Shown piece after piece: positions 41,716 through 49,982 of a stretch of DNA of 64,000 bases (position 1 is its first letter; each line of letters begins with the position of its first letter). The notes below the pieces were generated by a model. The model did not search any database. It had not been told where the DNA came from and saw only the letters and a program-made list of their open reading frames with translations. The translations under genes and the position numbers were made by a program. The stretch lies in assembly GCA_019285715.1 (NCBI GenBank), contig CP079108.1:3859001-3923000 (forward strand), given 5' to 3'. Source of the DNA: Sphingosinicellaceae bacterium (GTDB lineage: Bacteria; Pseudomonadota; Alphaproteobacteria; Sphingomonadales; Sphingomonadaceae).

Positions 41716-42902
41716 CGGAGCCCGAGGCGCGCGACGCTAGTGGGCGGCAGCAGCAGGACCACTCGACCTTGGGATGCGAGTCCGCCAGCGGTCTTGCGCG
41801 CAACCTCGCCAGTCCCCTGGAACAGGTCGAGGCGGTTGGGTCCGCGGATCGCGCCGCCGGTATCCTGCGCGACCATCAGCGTCACGGCGCCACCGCGGTC
41901 GAGCCACAACGGCGCGCCAAGTGGCACGAACTTCGGGTCGGCAGCGACGCTGGTGCCCGGCGTGAGCGGGATGTTGAGTGCGCCGGGCGGACCGAGGCCG
42001 GGGTCGCCGCCGGGCAGCTTGCGGAAGAAGATCTTGGAGCGGTTCTCGTGCATCAGCGCCGCGCCGCCGTCGGGCTGGGCCTTCATCCAGGCGATGATGC
42101 CGTCCATCGTCGCGCCGCCCGACGGGAGCGCGTTGCGCTCGCGCAGCACCTTGCCGATGGCGGTATAGTCGCGCCCGTTCTGGCCGTCGTAGCCGATGCC
42201 GACGATGCTGCCGTCGGGCAGCCGCAGCCGCCCCGAACCCTGAATCTCGAGGAAGAACGCGTCGTAGGGATCGGCCGCCCACGCGAGTTCGAGGCCCCGC
42301 CCGGCCAGCGCCCCGGCGTCGATCTCGGCGCGGTCGAAATAGGGCACGAAGGCAGTTCCGGCGACCCGCCCGCGGACCTTGCGGCCTTTCAGGCTGTCGG
42401 CGAACGCGCCGAGGTCCGCCTCGATCAGGTCGGGCGGACGGCGGTAGAGCGGCACCGCGTAGCCCGGGGCCCGGGTCAGCGAGGCCGCCAGCTCGGGCTC
42501 GAAATAGCCGGTGTTGAGCCCGGCACCATCACCGATGCGGACCGCGACGAACTGGCTGGCGAAGAAGCTCCGCGCGTCGGGCGCGGTTGCGGCAGCGGCG
42601 CAGGCGGCGGCCCAGTCGCCGGGCTGGGTCAGGCCGCTGACGTCGGTGCGCTTGAGCAGCGCCGGGCACGAGCGGCGGAAGGCGGCGAGTGCGGCGGCGG
42701 GACTGGTCGGCGCGACGGCGGCGGTGCCGACGGGCGACGCGGCGCGCACGACGCCGGCTTCACGCGCGGTGGCGGGACCGGTCGCGGCGGGCGGTGTCGC
42801 GGTGGATTTCGGCGGAGTCGTGCTGCATGCGGCGAGCAAGGTCAGCACCGCGAGTGTCGCCCAAACGCCCCTCCCCTCGCGGGAGGGGGTGTGCCGCCTC
42901 AC
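41712..42902 (-). CDS. mltA: Membrane-bound lytic transglycosylase A
   Basis: A 396-residue lipoprotein that cleaves peptidoglycan. The lipobox is LLAACS with the lipid-anchored Cys at about 26, the MltA domain includes NTGYFEPELAASLTRAPGY and FLEIQGSGRLRLPDG, and the C-terminal 3D domain has MVAQDTGGAIRGPNRLDLF with the catalytic Asp. The start is a GTG overlapping the Tim44-like stop (GTGA). The first twelve codons lie in a GC palindrome, so the N-terminus may be recently acquired. Confidence 0.93.
   Translation of the reverse strand: MRRHTPSREGRGVWATLAVLTLLAACSTTPPKSTATPPAATGPATAREAGVVRAASPVGTAAVAPTSPAAALAAFRRSCPALLKRTDVSGLTQPGDWAAACAAAATAPDARSFFASQFVAVRIGDGAGLNTGYFEPELAASLTRAPGYAVPLYRRPPDLIEADLGAFADSLKGRKVRGRVAGTAFVPYFDRAEIDAGALAGRGLELAWAADPYDAFFLEIQGSGRLRLPDGSIVGIGYDGQNGRDYTAIGKVLRERNALPSGGATMDGIIAWMKAQPDGGAALMHENRSKIFFRKLPGGDPGLGPPGALNIPLTPGTSVAADPKFVPLGAPLWLDRGGAVTLMVAQDTGGAIRGPNRLDLFQGTGEVARKTAGGLASQGRVVLLLPPTSVARLGLR
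42868..42888. repeat. GC palindrome inside the 5' end of mltA
   Basis: CCCCTCCC (42868-42875) and GGGAGGGG (42881-42888) form an eight-base-pair inverted repeat with a five-base loop. It encodes residues 5-12 of MltA. Similar CCCTCTCCCC/GGGGAGAGGG units occur between secB and murJ, so this may be a repeat that has become part of the gene. Confidence 0.45.
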
Positions 42903-43576
42903 GGAAAGGCGACGTCGTCGGTGGCGATCAGCAGCCAGTTGGGGTCGAGCGAGGTCGCCAGCCGGCTGAACGTCCAGACGTCGCTGGTCGGCACGGCATC
43001 GCTTGTCGAGCCCGAGACGACGGTACCATCCTTGCCGCGGCTGACCGAGACGATATCGGCGTCGAAGCGCACCGTGACCTCGGCCATCGCGCCGATCATC
43101 TGCGCCGCGACGATGCTGGCACGGTTGATGCGGACGAGGCGGTTGTCGATGGTGATGCCTTCGGCCTGGCGCTCGGTGACGGCGTGGGCGAAATCGTCGT
43201 GGACCTGGTCGGACATCAGGCCCGTGAGGCTGCCGACATCGCCCTTCCAGAACGCTTCGAGGATCTGCGAATACGCACCCTTGGCACCACCGACGAAGCG
43301 CACGGGGTCGAAGTTGCGGTCGGCATCGGCGATCTGCTCGAGCGCCGGGGCGAGGCTTGCCTCGGTGTCGGCGGGGAGTTCGAGGGCGCCGCGCGGGGCC
43401 GACTCGGTGCCGCGCACGGTCGGGTTCATGACCTCGGCGGCGGGGCCGCGGAACTGGTCGCCGACCGGGCGTTCGCTACCGGTGCGGCGGCCGAGGACGC
43501 TGACCAGCCGCAGCCCGATGAAGCCGGCGAGCATCGCCAGCAAAATAATCTCGATCCACGATCCGCCGTCCGCCAT
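42899..43576 (-). CDS. Tim44-like domain protein
   Basis: A 225-residue protein with a single N-terminal membrane anchor (IEIILLAMLAGFIGLRLVSV), a linker, then the Tim44-like domain (FVGGAKGAYSQILEAFWKGD ... SDVWTFSRLATSLDPNWLL). In Caulobacter the related TimA is an envelope protein related to mitochondrial Tim44. It is divergent from secB, an arrangement repeated across alphaproteobacteria, and its stop overlaps the mltA start. Confidence 0.9.
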   Translation of the reverse strand: MADGGSWIEIILLAMLAGFIGLRLVSVLGRRTGSERPVGDQFRGPAAEVMNPTVRGTESAPRGALELPADTEASLAPALEQIADADRNFDPVRFVGGAKGAYSQILEAFWKGDVGSLTGLMSDQVHDDFAHAVTERQAEGITIDNRLVRINRASIVAAQMIGAMAEVTVRFDADIVSVSRGKDGTVVSGSTSDAVPTSDVWTFSRLATSLDPNWLLIATDDVAFP

Positions 43577-43825
43577 CTGGCCTCACCTCAACAACGCGTC
43601 GGCTGAAACGCGTATAACACGCTTGCTACAACGCACGACGATAGCAATTCGCAGCACCGGGGTCCATCTCCGCGCCGTTAGTGCGACATGAGTAGCGCTG
43701 GAGCCAAGCGCAACCCCCGTTCGCGTCGCCCCGTCCGTCCGGCACCGGCGCGTCCGCCTTGCACCCGCGGAAGCCCCCTGCTAGCCGTCGCGCCGTTTCC
43801 ACGCCCAGATTATCGAAAGACCGAC

Positions 43826-44341
43826 ATGTCCGACGACAGCATCAACGCCGACTTCGCCCCGGAGCCCAACGGCTTCGACGAGGAGGCGGCGACCGGCCCG
43901 CAGGTCGGCATCCTGACCCAGTACACCAAGGACCTGTCGTTCGAGAACCCGGGTGCGCCGCAGTCGCTGCAGATGGAAGGCGCCCCGCGCATCGAGATCA
44001 ACGTCAACGTCAACGCCCGCCGCGCCGGCGACGACGTCTACGAGGTCGAGCTCAAGATCGACGCCCGCGCCGTCAACGGCGAGGCCGTCGCGTTCGTCGT
44101 CGAGCTGCTCTACGCCGGGCTGTTCGGCCTGCGGAACATCCCCGAGGAGCAGCTCGAGCCCTTCCTCGTCGTCGAGGCGCCGCGCATCCTGTTCCCGTTC
44201 GCGCGCCGGATCATCGCCGACGCCACCCGCGACGGCGGGTTCCCGCCGCTGATGCTGGAGCCGATCGACTTCGGCTCGCTCTACATGGCGCAGCAGCAGG
44301 CCGGTGCCGGTAATCCGGCCGGAGTGATTGGCAACGCGTAA
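43826..44341 (+). CDS. secB: Protein-export chaperone SecB
   Basis: A 171-residue tetrameric chaperone that keeps presecretory proteins unfolded and delivers them to SecA. Recognisable parts are QYTKDLSFENPGAPQSL, RIEINVNVNARRAG, FLVVEAPRILFPFARRII and GGFPPLMLEPIDFGSLY. The ATG at 43826 gives MSDDSINADF; the upstream extension to 43688 is unlikely. The 249-base gap before it includes the arms TTGCTA/TAGCAA (about 43622-43646), with no gene. Confidence 0.96.
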   Translation: MSDDSINADFAPEPNGFDEEAATGPQVGILTQYTKDLSFENPGAPQSLQMEGAPRIEINVNVNARRAGDDVYEVELKIDARAVNGEAVAFVVELLYAGLFGLRNIPEEQLEPFLVVEAPRILFPFARRIIADATRDGGFPPLMLEPIDFGSLYMAQQQAGAGNPAGVIGNA

Positions 44342-44343
44342 CT

Positions 44344-44470
44344 TGCTTCCCTCTCCCCAGCGGGGAGAGGGCGACTCGCACCGCAGGTGCGGCGGGGAGA
44401 GGGGCTCTTTCGGAGCATCCCCACCCGGCCCTCTCCCTGGCGCTGTGCGCCTGTCACTACCCCCGCGGGG
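44344..44470. repeat. GC-rich palindromes between secB and murJ
   Basis: CCCTCTCCCCAGCGGGGAGAGGG (split across 44348-44370) is followed by CGCACCGCAGGTGCGG and GGGGAGAGGGGC, then by CCCTCTCCC again near 44433. The whole 138-base gap consists of such units. It looks like a degenerate intergenic repeat; a terminator function for secB is possible. Confidence 0.5.
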
Positions 44471-44479
44471 CGAGCGTCG

Positions 44480-46042
44480 ATGAACCTGCTTCGCGCCACC
44501 GGCACGATCGGCGGGCTGACCCTGGTCAGCCGCATCCTCGGCTTTGTCCGCGACATGCTGTTCGCGCGTTTCGCCGGCGCGGGACTCGCGTCCGACTGCT
44601 TCCTGATCGCCTTCCGCCTGCCCAACCTGTTCCGCGCCTTGTTTGCGGAAGGGGCCTTCTCCAGCGCCTTCGTGCCGATGTTCAGCCGGCAGGTCGGCGA
44701 GCATAACGGCGACACCACCGCCGCCAAGCGCTTCGCCGAGGAGGCTCTGAGCGTCCTGCTACCCGTGCTCGTCGTCTTCACCGGACTGATGATGCTGGCG
44801 GCCGGGCCGCTGGTGTACGCGATGACCGGCGGCTTTCCGGGCGCGTCACCGGCCAAGTTCGCGCTCGCCGTCGAGCTGACGCGGGTCACCTTCCCCTATC
44901 TGCTGATGATCAGCCTGGTGTCGCTGCTGGGGGGTATCCTCAATTCGCTGCAGCGCTTCTGGGTCAATGCCGCCGCACCGATCCTGCTCAACCTCAGCCT
45001 GATCGGCGGGCTGGTCTTCTTCCACTCGTCGAGCGAGATCGGCACCGCGCGGGTCCAGGCGGCGGCGGTTACCGTCGCGGGCATCGCGCAGTTCATCTGG
45101 CTGCTGTGGGCCTGCCTGCGCGCCGACGTGAAGCTGAAGCTGCGGCTGCCCAAGCTGACCCCGGCGGTCGTGCGGCTGCTCAAGATCATCTGGCCCGCCG
45201 CGCTCGGGGCCGGAGCGCTGCAGTTCAACCTGCTGATCTCGACCGCGCTGGCGGCCCGTTTCCTGCCCGAGGGCGCGGTCAGCTATCTGTATTACGCCGA
45301 TCGACTCAATCAGTTGCCGCTTGGCCTCGTCGGAATCGGCGTCGGCACCGCGCTGCTGCCGACCCTCGCCCGGCAACTCGGGGCCAGGCAAGACGCGGTC
45401 GCGATGCACACCCAGAACCGCGCGATCGAGCTGGTGCTGCTGCTGACGCTCCCCGCTGCGGCTGCGCTGGTGGTCAGTGCGCTGCCGATGATCCGGACGC
45501 TGCTGGAGCATGGCCGCTTCACCGCGAGCGCTTCGATCCACTGCGCGCAGGCGCTGGCGTGCTTCTCCCTCGGCCTGCCGGCGTATGTGCTGATCAAGGT
45601 GCTGACGCCGGGCTTTTATGCACGGCAGGATACGCGAACCCCGGTGCGCATCGCCATCGCCTCGATGCTGGTCAACCTCGTCGGCAACCTCGCGCTGATC
45701 TGGAGCCTCGGCACCAGCGGCATCGCGCTGTCGACGGCGCTCGCGGCCTGGGTCAACGCCATCCTGCTGTGGTGGATACTGCGCAAGCGCGGGCATTTCG
45801 TCATCGACGCGAGGCTCAGACGCACCGTCCCGCGCCTGCTCGCCGCTACGGTCGCCATGGCCGCGGTGCTGGCGCTGGCGAACCCGTTGGTCGCACCGTG
45901 GATGACCGCCGGCCTGTTCGTGCGGGCCGCCGTGCTGGCGCTCCTGATCGGCGGCGGCTTCCTGGTGTTCGTCGCCGGCTGCGCGCTGTTCCGTGCCGTC
46001 AGCGTCTCCGAAGTCCGCGCCCAGTTGAACCGACGGGGCTAG
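44480..46042 (+). CDS. murJ: Lipid II flippase MurJ
   Basis: A 520-residue MOP-family membrane protein that flips the peptidoglycan precursor lipid II to the periplasmic face. Signature stretches are TLVSRILGFVRDMLFARFAG, RLPNLFRALFAEGAFSSAF and YYADRLNQLPLGLVGIGVGTALLP. About fourteen membrane segments are visible. The start at 44480 is fixed by the family N-terminus MNLLRATGTIGG. It is followed by the gene-poor stretch before trpS. Confidence 0.95.
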   Translation: MNLLRATGTIGGLTLVSRILGFVRDMLFARFAGAGLASDCFLIAFRLPNLFRALFAEGAFSSAFVPMFSRQVGEHNGDTTAAKRFAEEALSVLLPVLVVFTGLMMLAAGPLVYAMTGGFPGASPAKFALAVELTRVTFPYLLMISLVSLLGGILNSLQRFWVNAAAPILLNLSLIGGLVFFHSSSEIGTARVQAAAVTVAGIAQFIWLLWACLRADVKLKLRLPKLTPAVVRLLKIIWPAALGAGALQFNLLISTALAARFLPEGAVSYLYYADRLNQLPLGLVGIGVGTALLPTLARQLGARQDAVAMHTQNRAIELVLLLTLPAAAALVVSALPMIRTLLEHGRFTASASIHCAQALACFSLGLPAYVLIKVLTPGFYARQDTRTPVRIAIASMLVNLVGNLALIWSLGTSGIALSTALAAWVNAILLWWILRKRGHFVIDARLRRTVPRLLAATVAMAAVLALANPLVAPWMTAGLFVRAAVLALLIGGGFLVFVAGCALFRAVSVSEVRAQLNRRG

Positions 46043-46146
46043 GCCCTTGGTTGTTTCGGCGCGATGTCGTATATGGAACACGGCTTGGTGTTGTTCAGAT
46101 AGACACCGCATGGACTCGCTGTTTGCTGACGGCGGGTTCAACGAAA

Positions 46147-46174
46147 GGGCGGGGGCCTGCCAGGGCCCCCGCCC
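46147..46174 (-). terminator. Perfect eleven-base-pair terminator hairpin
   Basis: GGGCGGGGGCC (46147-46157) pairs perfectly with GGCCCCCGCCC (46164-46174). The minus strand continues TTTCGTT, so it suits a leftward transcript, ending one that passes through 46189-46285. It may also stop murJ transcription from the other side. Confidence 0.65.
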
Positions 46175-46188
46175 ACACTGTCCCGGCG

Positions 46189-46278
46189 CTAGCGCCGACC
46201 CAGCGTCACGATGGCAACAACCAGCGACAGGCCGGTCAATACCAAGGTGATGGCTTGATAATTATTCAGATATAGCAC
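46189..46278 (-). CDS. Possible 25-29 residue membrane peptide
   Basis: A strong Shine-Dalgarno AAGGAGG (46284-46278, minus strand) precedes an open frame reading NNYQAITLVLTGLSLVVAIV then TLGRR and stop at 46189. The peptide would be a single membrane span with a basic end. A CTG at 46269 has ideal eight-base spacing; a GTG at 46278 overlaps the ribosome site. No ATG is available, which is the main doubt. A terminator follows by 15 bases, and TAGGCGTAACG lies upstream. The rest of the 378-base gap between murJ and trpS holds nothing else recognised. Confidence 0.35.
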   Translation of the reverse strand: MLYLNNYQAITLVLTGLSLVVAIVTLGRR

Positions 46279-46360
46279 CTCCTTAGGGAGGCATGATTGC
46301 CGTGCAATATGGTGTCGCGCGCGGCCGCCCCCCGGCTCGGCATTATGCGATATCGTCACT

Positions 46361-46371
46361 TAGGCGTAACG
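46361..46371. promoter_or_regulatory. Shared 11-base motif TAGGCGTAACG, copy 2
   Basis: TAGGCGTAACG, followed by AATTC, lies 77 bases upstream of the AAGGAGG of the possible small membrane-peptide gene. It is identical to the copy 77 bases upstream of the PEP-CTERM ATG at 34928. It also lies about 50 bases before the rightward trpS gene. Confidence 0.35.
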
Positions 46372-46420
46372 AATTCGCGCCGCTGGACACTCCCCGCCCC
46401 ACCCCCGATAAGCCGCCCCC

Positions 46421-47428
46421 ATGAACCGCGTCTTTTCCGGCATCCAGCCCACCGGCAACCTTCATCTCGGCAACTATCTGGGGGCGATCTCCAACTGGGT
46501 GGCGATGCAGGATGCCTATGAGTGCATCTACTGCATCGTCGATCTGCACGCCGTCACCAGCTACACGGAGCCGACCGCCCTGCGTTCGGCGACCCTCGAC
46601 ATGGCGGCCGCCCTGCTCGCCGCGGGCATCGACCCCGAGCGCGCCGTGCTGTTCTGCCAGAGCCGCGTCAGCGCCCATGCCGAGCTCGCGTGGCTGCTCG
46701 AGTGCGTCGCCCGCGTCGGCTGGCTCAACCGCATGACCCAGTTCAAGGACAAGGCCGGCAAGGACCGCGAGGGCGCGTCCGTGGGCCTGTACGCCTACCC
46801 CGTCCTCCAGGCCGCCGACATCCTGACGTACAAGGCGACGCACGTTCCGGTCGGCGACGACCAGAAGCAGCACCTCGAGCTCGCCCGCGACATCGCCGCC
46901 AAGTTCAACACCGACTACAAGGTCGACCTGTTCCCGCTGCCCGAGCCGGTGATCGGCGTCGGCGCGGCGGCGGGCGTGGCCCGGATCATGTCGCTCAGGG
47001 ACGGCACTGCCAAGATGTCGAAGTCCGACCCGAGCGACCAGAGCCGGATCAACCTCACCGACGATGCCGACGCCATCGCCAACAAGATCAAGCGCGCGAA
47101 GACCGACCCCGAGCCGCTGCCGTCCGAAGCCGCCGGGCTGGCCGATCGCCCCGAGGCGCGCAATCTCGTCGGCATCTACGCGGCGCTTCGCGGCAGCACC
47201 GTCGATGCCGTGCTCGCCCGGTTCGGCGGGCAGGGTTTCGGCCAGTTCAAGCCCGCCCTGGCGGAGTTGACGGTAGCGACGCTCGCCCCGATCAATGCCC
47301 GCTACCTTGCGCTGCGCGGTGACGAGACCCAGATTGAGGCTGTACTCACGTCGGGTGCGGAACGAGCCCGCGCGATTGCCGCACCCGTACTATCGCAAGT
47401 CCATGAAGTCATGGGATTTCTTCGATAA
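46421..47428 (+). CDS. trpS: Tryptophanyl-tRNA synthetase
   Basis: A 335-residue class I synthetase charging tRNA-Trp. The HIGH-like motif is [10 protein letters not shown] at residues 13-22, and the KMSKS motif is in [15 protein letters not shown]. Also visible is [10 protein letters not shown], part of the active site. It starts [12 protein letters not shown], as expected. The gene ends 91 bases before the lipoprotein gene. Confidence 0.97.
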   Translation: MNRVFSGIQPTGNLHLGNYLGAISNWVAMQDAYECIYCIVDLHAVTSYTEPTALRSATLDMAAALLAAGIDPERAVLFCQSRVSAHAELAWLLECVARVGWLNRMTQFKDKAGKDREGASVGLYAYPVLQAADILTYKATHVPVGDDQKQHLELARDIAAKFNTDYKVDLFPLPEPVIGVGAAAGVARIMSLRDGTAKMSKSDPSDQSRINLTDDADAIANKIKRAKTDPEPLPSEAAGLADRPEARNLVGIYAALRGSTVDAVLARFGGQGFGQFKPALAELTVATLAPINARYLALRGDETQIEAVLTSGAERARAIAAPVLSQVHEVMGFLR

Positions 47429-47457
47429 CGGTTCGCGCCGAATCCGCGAGGGTTCAG

Positions 47458-47485
47458 TTGCGGTTCACACGTACAGTCTGATAAT
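47458..47485 (+). promoter_or_regulatory. Possible promoter of the glycine-rich lipoprotein gene
   Basis: TTGCGG (47458-47463) and GATAAT (47480-47485) are 16 bases apart in an AT-richer gap, 35 bases before the ATG. It is a plausible sigma-70 promoter that would separate this gene from trpS. Confidence 0.4.
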
Positions 47486-47519
47486 TCATACGCTTCACCC
47501 CGGTCAGGACGTTTCCAAA

Positions 47520-48224
47520 ATGCGTACCGTCGCTCTTGCACTGCTTCTCGGCCTTGCCGCCTGCTCGACGCCTTTCGAGGCGCGCGTCAACCGCTTTCAG
47601 CAGCTTCCCGCCCCGCAGGGCCAGACCTTCGCGATCCAGGCCCATGACCGCAGCAAGGCCGGCAGCCTCGAGTTCGCCACCTACGCCGGCATGATCCGCT
47701 CGCATCTGCTTGCCGCCGGGTTCGGCGAAGCCAGCTCGACCGGCGCTGCCAGCCTGGTCGTCGATCTCGACTATGCGGTCAGCCAGCCGCGCGAGAAGGT
47801 CCAGAGCTATCCCGGTTACGGCGGCTTCGGTTACGGTGGCTACGGCGGCGGCTGGGGCGGTTGGGGCGGCGGCTATGGCGGCTTCGGCCGTTACGGCGGG
47901 CGCTTCGGCGGCTTTGGCGGCTACGGCGGCTTCGGCTACGGCGGCCTGTGGGGCGGCGGTTACCCCGAGGTCTACAGCACCACCTTGTTCAACAGCTACG
48001 TCGCGATGCGGATCAGCCGCTCCGCCGACAACCAGAGCGTCTTCGAAGGCCGCGCCGAGACCGTCAGCCAGACCAACGACCTGACCCGGCTGGTGCCGCC
48101 GCTGGTCGATGCGCTATTCACGGGCTTCCCGGGCAACTCGGGCGAGACCATCCGGGTGCGCCTGCCCGAACTTCCGGCGAAGGCCGCGATCAAGAAGGCA
48201 CCGTCGGGCTACGCACCGGGCTGA
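47520..48224 (+). CDS. DUF4136-type lipoprotein with glycine-rich insert
   Basis: A 234-residue lipoprotein: MRTVALALLLGLAACSTPFE has a lipobox with Cys at 15. The flanking sequence, including FAIQAHDRSKAGSLEFATYA and the Asp-rich VVDLDYAV, resembles DUF4136. In the middle, about residues 100-145, is a Gly/Tyr/Trp-rich tract of GGYGG, GGWGG and GGFGR-type repeats, followed by the rest of the domain (TTLFNSYVAMRISRS). DUF4136 proteins often lack this insert. It should be anchored in the envelope; function unknown. Confidence 0.8.
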   Translation: MRTVALALLLGLAACSTPFEARVNRFQQLPAPQGQTFAIQAHDRSKAGSLEFATYAGMIRSHLLAAGFGEASSTGAASLVVDLDYAVSQPREKVQSYPGYGGFGYGGYGGGWGGWGGGYGGFGRYGGRFGGFGGYGGFGYGGLWGGGYPEVYSTTLFNSYVAMRISRSADNQSVFEGRAETVSQTNDLTRLVPPLVDALFTGFPGNSGETIRVRLPELPAKAAIKKAPSGYAPG

Positions 48225-48289
48225 CGGTCGATGCCGACGGCGGTCGGGTGCGGTGCGCCCGACTTGCCGTGGCGTGCGATGGGCGTAGC

Positions 48290-48757
48290 ATGGCGTCGAT
48301 GGATGCCAGCTACCTCGTCGTCGTCGATGACACCCCCGAAAGTCGCGTCGCGCTGCGCTGGGCGACGCTTCGTGCGTCCAACGTCGGCGCGCGGCTGAAC
48401 CTCCTCCACACCGTTCCCAAGACCGAGTTCATGGCGTTCGGCGGCGTCCAGGCGACGCTGGAGGCGGAGGCCAATGCCGCTGCCGACACCCTGCTCAGCG
48501 GCATCGCGGCGCAGTGCGAGAAGTGGACCGGTGCCCGCCCCGGGCTGATCGTGCGCAGCGGCGAGGCGACCGTGGCGATCATGGAGGTCGTTGCCGCCGA
48601 CCCGACGATCCGTGCCCTCGTGCTCGGTGCCGCGGTCAAGGGCGCGCCGGGCCCGCTGGTGACCTTCTTCGCCGGTGAGCGCGCCGGCACCCTGCCCTGC
48701 CTGGTGATGATCGTGCCGGGCGGGCTCGACGATGCGCGGCTCCAAGCGCTGGCGTAA
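48290..48757 (+). CDS. Universal stress protein family
   Basis: A 155-residue UspA-fold protein. The N-terminus SYLVVVDDTPESRVALRWA is the usual UspA beginning, and LVLGAAVKGAPGP occupies the nucleotide-binding loop region, less conserved than G-2x-G-9x-GS. It may bind ATP or be a non-binding type. It lies between the lipoprotein and nfu genes. The ATG at 48290 or the one nine bases later could be used. Confidence 0.85.
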   Translation: MASMDASYLVVVDDTPESRVALRWATLRASNVGARLNLLHTVPKTEFMAFGGVQATLEAEANAAADTLLSGIAAQCEKWTGARPGLIVRSGEATVAIMEVVAADPTIRALVLGAAVKGAPGPLVTFFAGERAGTLPCLVMIVPGGLDDARLQALA

Positions 48758-48820
48758 GCTTGCTCATCGCTTGATTAACCCTCCGCGCCGCGCCACATGA
48801 GCGGCAACGGAGACAGTCCC

Positions 48821-49381
48821 ATGTTCATCGAGACCGAGCGCACGCCGAACCCGGCGACCCTGAAGTTCCTGCCAGGCCGGCCGGTACTGGAAGGCGGCAC
48901 CGCCGATTTCGCGACGCCCGAGGATGCCGAGACCTCGCCGCTCGCCGCCGCGCTGTTCGGCCTCGGCGACGTCGAGCGCGTGTTCTTCGGCAACGACTTC
49001 GTCTCGGTGACCAAGTCTGAGGGCTCGGCCGACTGGACCAGCCTCAAGGTCCAGGTGCTGGGCGTCCTCGTCGACCATTTCAGCAGCGGTGCGCCGCTGT
49101 TCTCAGGTGTCGCCGCGACCGCCGAGATGGCCGTCACCGACGACCCGGAGGATGCCGACATCGTTGCCCAGATCAACGAACTCCTCGACGAGCGCGTCCG
49201 GCCGCAGGTTGCCAACGACGGCGGCGACATCGTCTATCGCGGCTTCCAGCGCGGCATCGTCTACCTGCAGATGCAGGGCGCCTGCTCCGGCTGCCCGTCG
49301 TCGTCGGCGACGCTGAAGCAGGGGATCGAGTCGCTGCTCAAATATTACGTGCCCGAAGTCGTCGAAGTCCGTGCCGTCTGA
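48821..49381 (+). CDS. NifU/Nfu iron-sulfur cluster scaffold
   Basis: A 186-residue Nfu protein that assembles or transfers Fe-S clusters. The N-terminal Nfu domain starts MFIETERTPNPATLKFLPG, and the C-terminal NifU-like domain has VANDGGDIVYRGF and the cluster-binding CSGCPSS pair. CGGAGA lies upstream of the ATG. It is followed by the nitroreductase gene after ten bases. Confidence 0.95.
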   Translation: MFIETERTPNPATLKFLPGRPVLEGGTADFATPEDAETSPLAAALFGLGDVERVFFGNDFVSVTKSEGSADWTSLKVQVLGVLVDHFSSGAPLFSGVAATAEMAVTDDPEDADIVAQINELLDERVRPQVANDGGDIVYRGFQRGIVYLQMQGACSGCPSSSATLKQGIESLLKYYVPEVVEVRAV

Positions 49382-49391
49382 GGCGCTGACC

Positions 49392-49982
49392 ATGGCCCAC
49401 CCGATCGGCGACGCCGCGCTCGATACGCTGTTCCGGCAGGCGCACACCGCCTACAAATGGACCGATCGCCCGGTCCCCGAAGCGACGCTGCGGGAGCTGT
49501 ATGACCTCGTGAAGCTCGGGCCGACGTCGGCGAACGCATCGCCGGCGCGGCTGATCTTCTGCACCAGCGACGACGCGCGTGGCCGCCTTGCCGCCCATGT
49601 CTCGGCCAACAACCGCCCACGTGTGCTCGCCGCGCCGGTGACGGTGATCATCGGCCACGACATGGAGTTCCACGAGCGCCTGCCAGAGCTGTTCCCTTTC
49701 GCCGACGCGCGCAGCTGGTTCGCCGGCAACGATGCGCTGATCGCCGAGACCGCGATGCGCAACGGCTCGCTGCAGGGCGCCTACCTGATCCTCGCGGCGC
49801 GCGCGCTCGGGCTCGATACCGGGCCGATGTCGGGCTTCGACATCCCGGCCGTCGACGCCGATTTCTGGGCCGGCACCACCGTCCGCACCAACTTCATCTG
49901 CTCGCTCGGCTATGGCGACCCGGCCGGCAACAACCCGCGCGCGCCCAAGCTCGCGTTCGAGGACGCCGCGCAAATCCTGTGA
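49392..49982 (+). CDS. Nitroreductase family protein, RutE/HadB-like
   Basis: A 196-residue FMN-dependent oxidoreductase resembling RutE, the malonic semialdehyde reductase group. Supporting parts are YDLVKLGPTSANASPAR (FMN binding), NGSLQGAYLILAARALGLDT and FICSLGYGDPAGNNPRAPK. The other rut genes are absent, so the pyrimidine-degradation role is doubtful. Its stop overlaps the tsaB start (GTGA). Confidence 0.88.
   Translation: MAHPIGDAALDTLFRQAHTAYKWTDRPVPEATLRELYDLVKLGPTSANASPARLIFCTSDDARGRLAAHVSANNRPRVLAAPVTVIIGHDMEFHERLPELFPFADARSWFAGNDALIAETAMRNGSLQGAYLILAARALGLDTGPMSGFDIPAVDADFWAGTTVRTNFICSLGYGDPAGNNPRAPKLAFEDAAQIL

Noticed and set aside
38930-41803. Open frame of 957 codons on the minus strand
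   Set aside because: It is a run-on across the NUDIX, ferritin-like and smr genes; only the GMD-like part (38930-39691) has real protein features.
47800-47960. Tandem repeat array in the glycine-rich lipoprotein gene
   Set aside because: The repetition follows from encoding GGYGG units in one reading frame and has no CRISPR-like spacing, so it is protein sequence rather than a separate DNA element.
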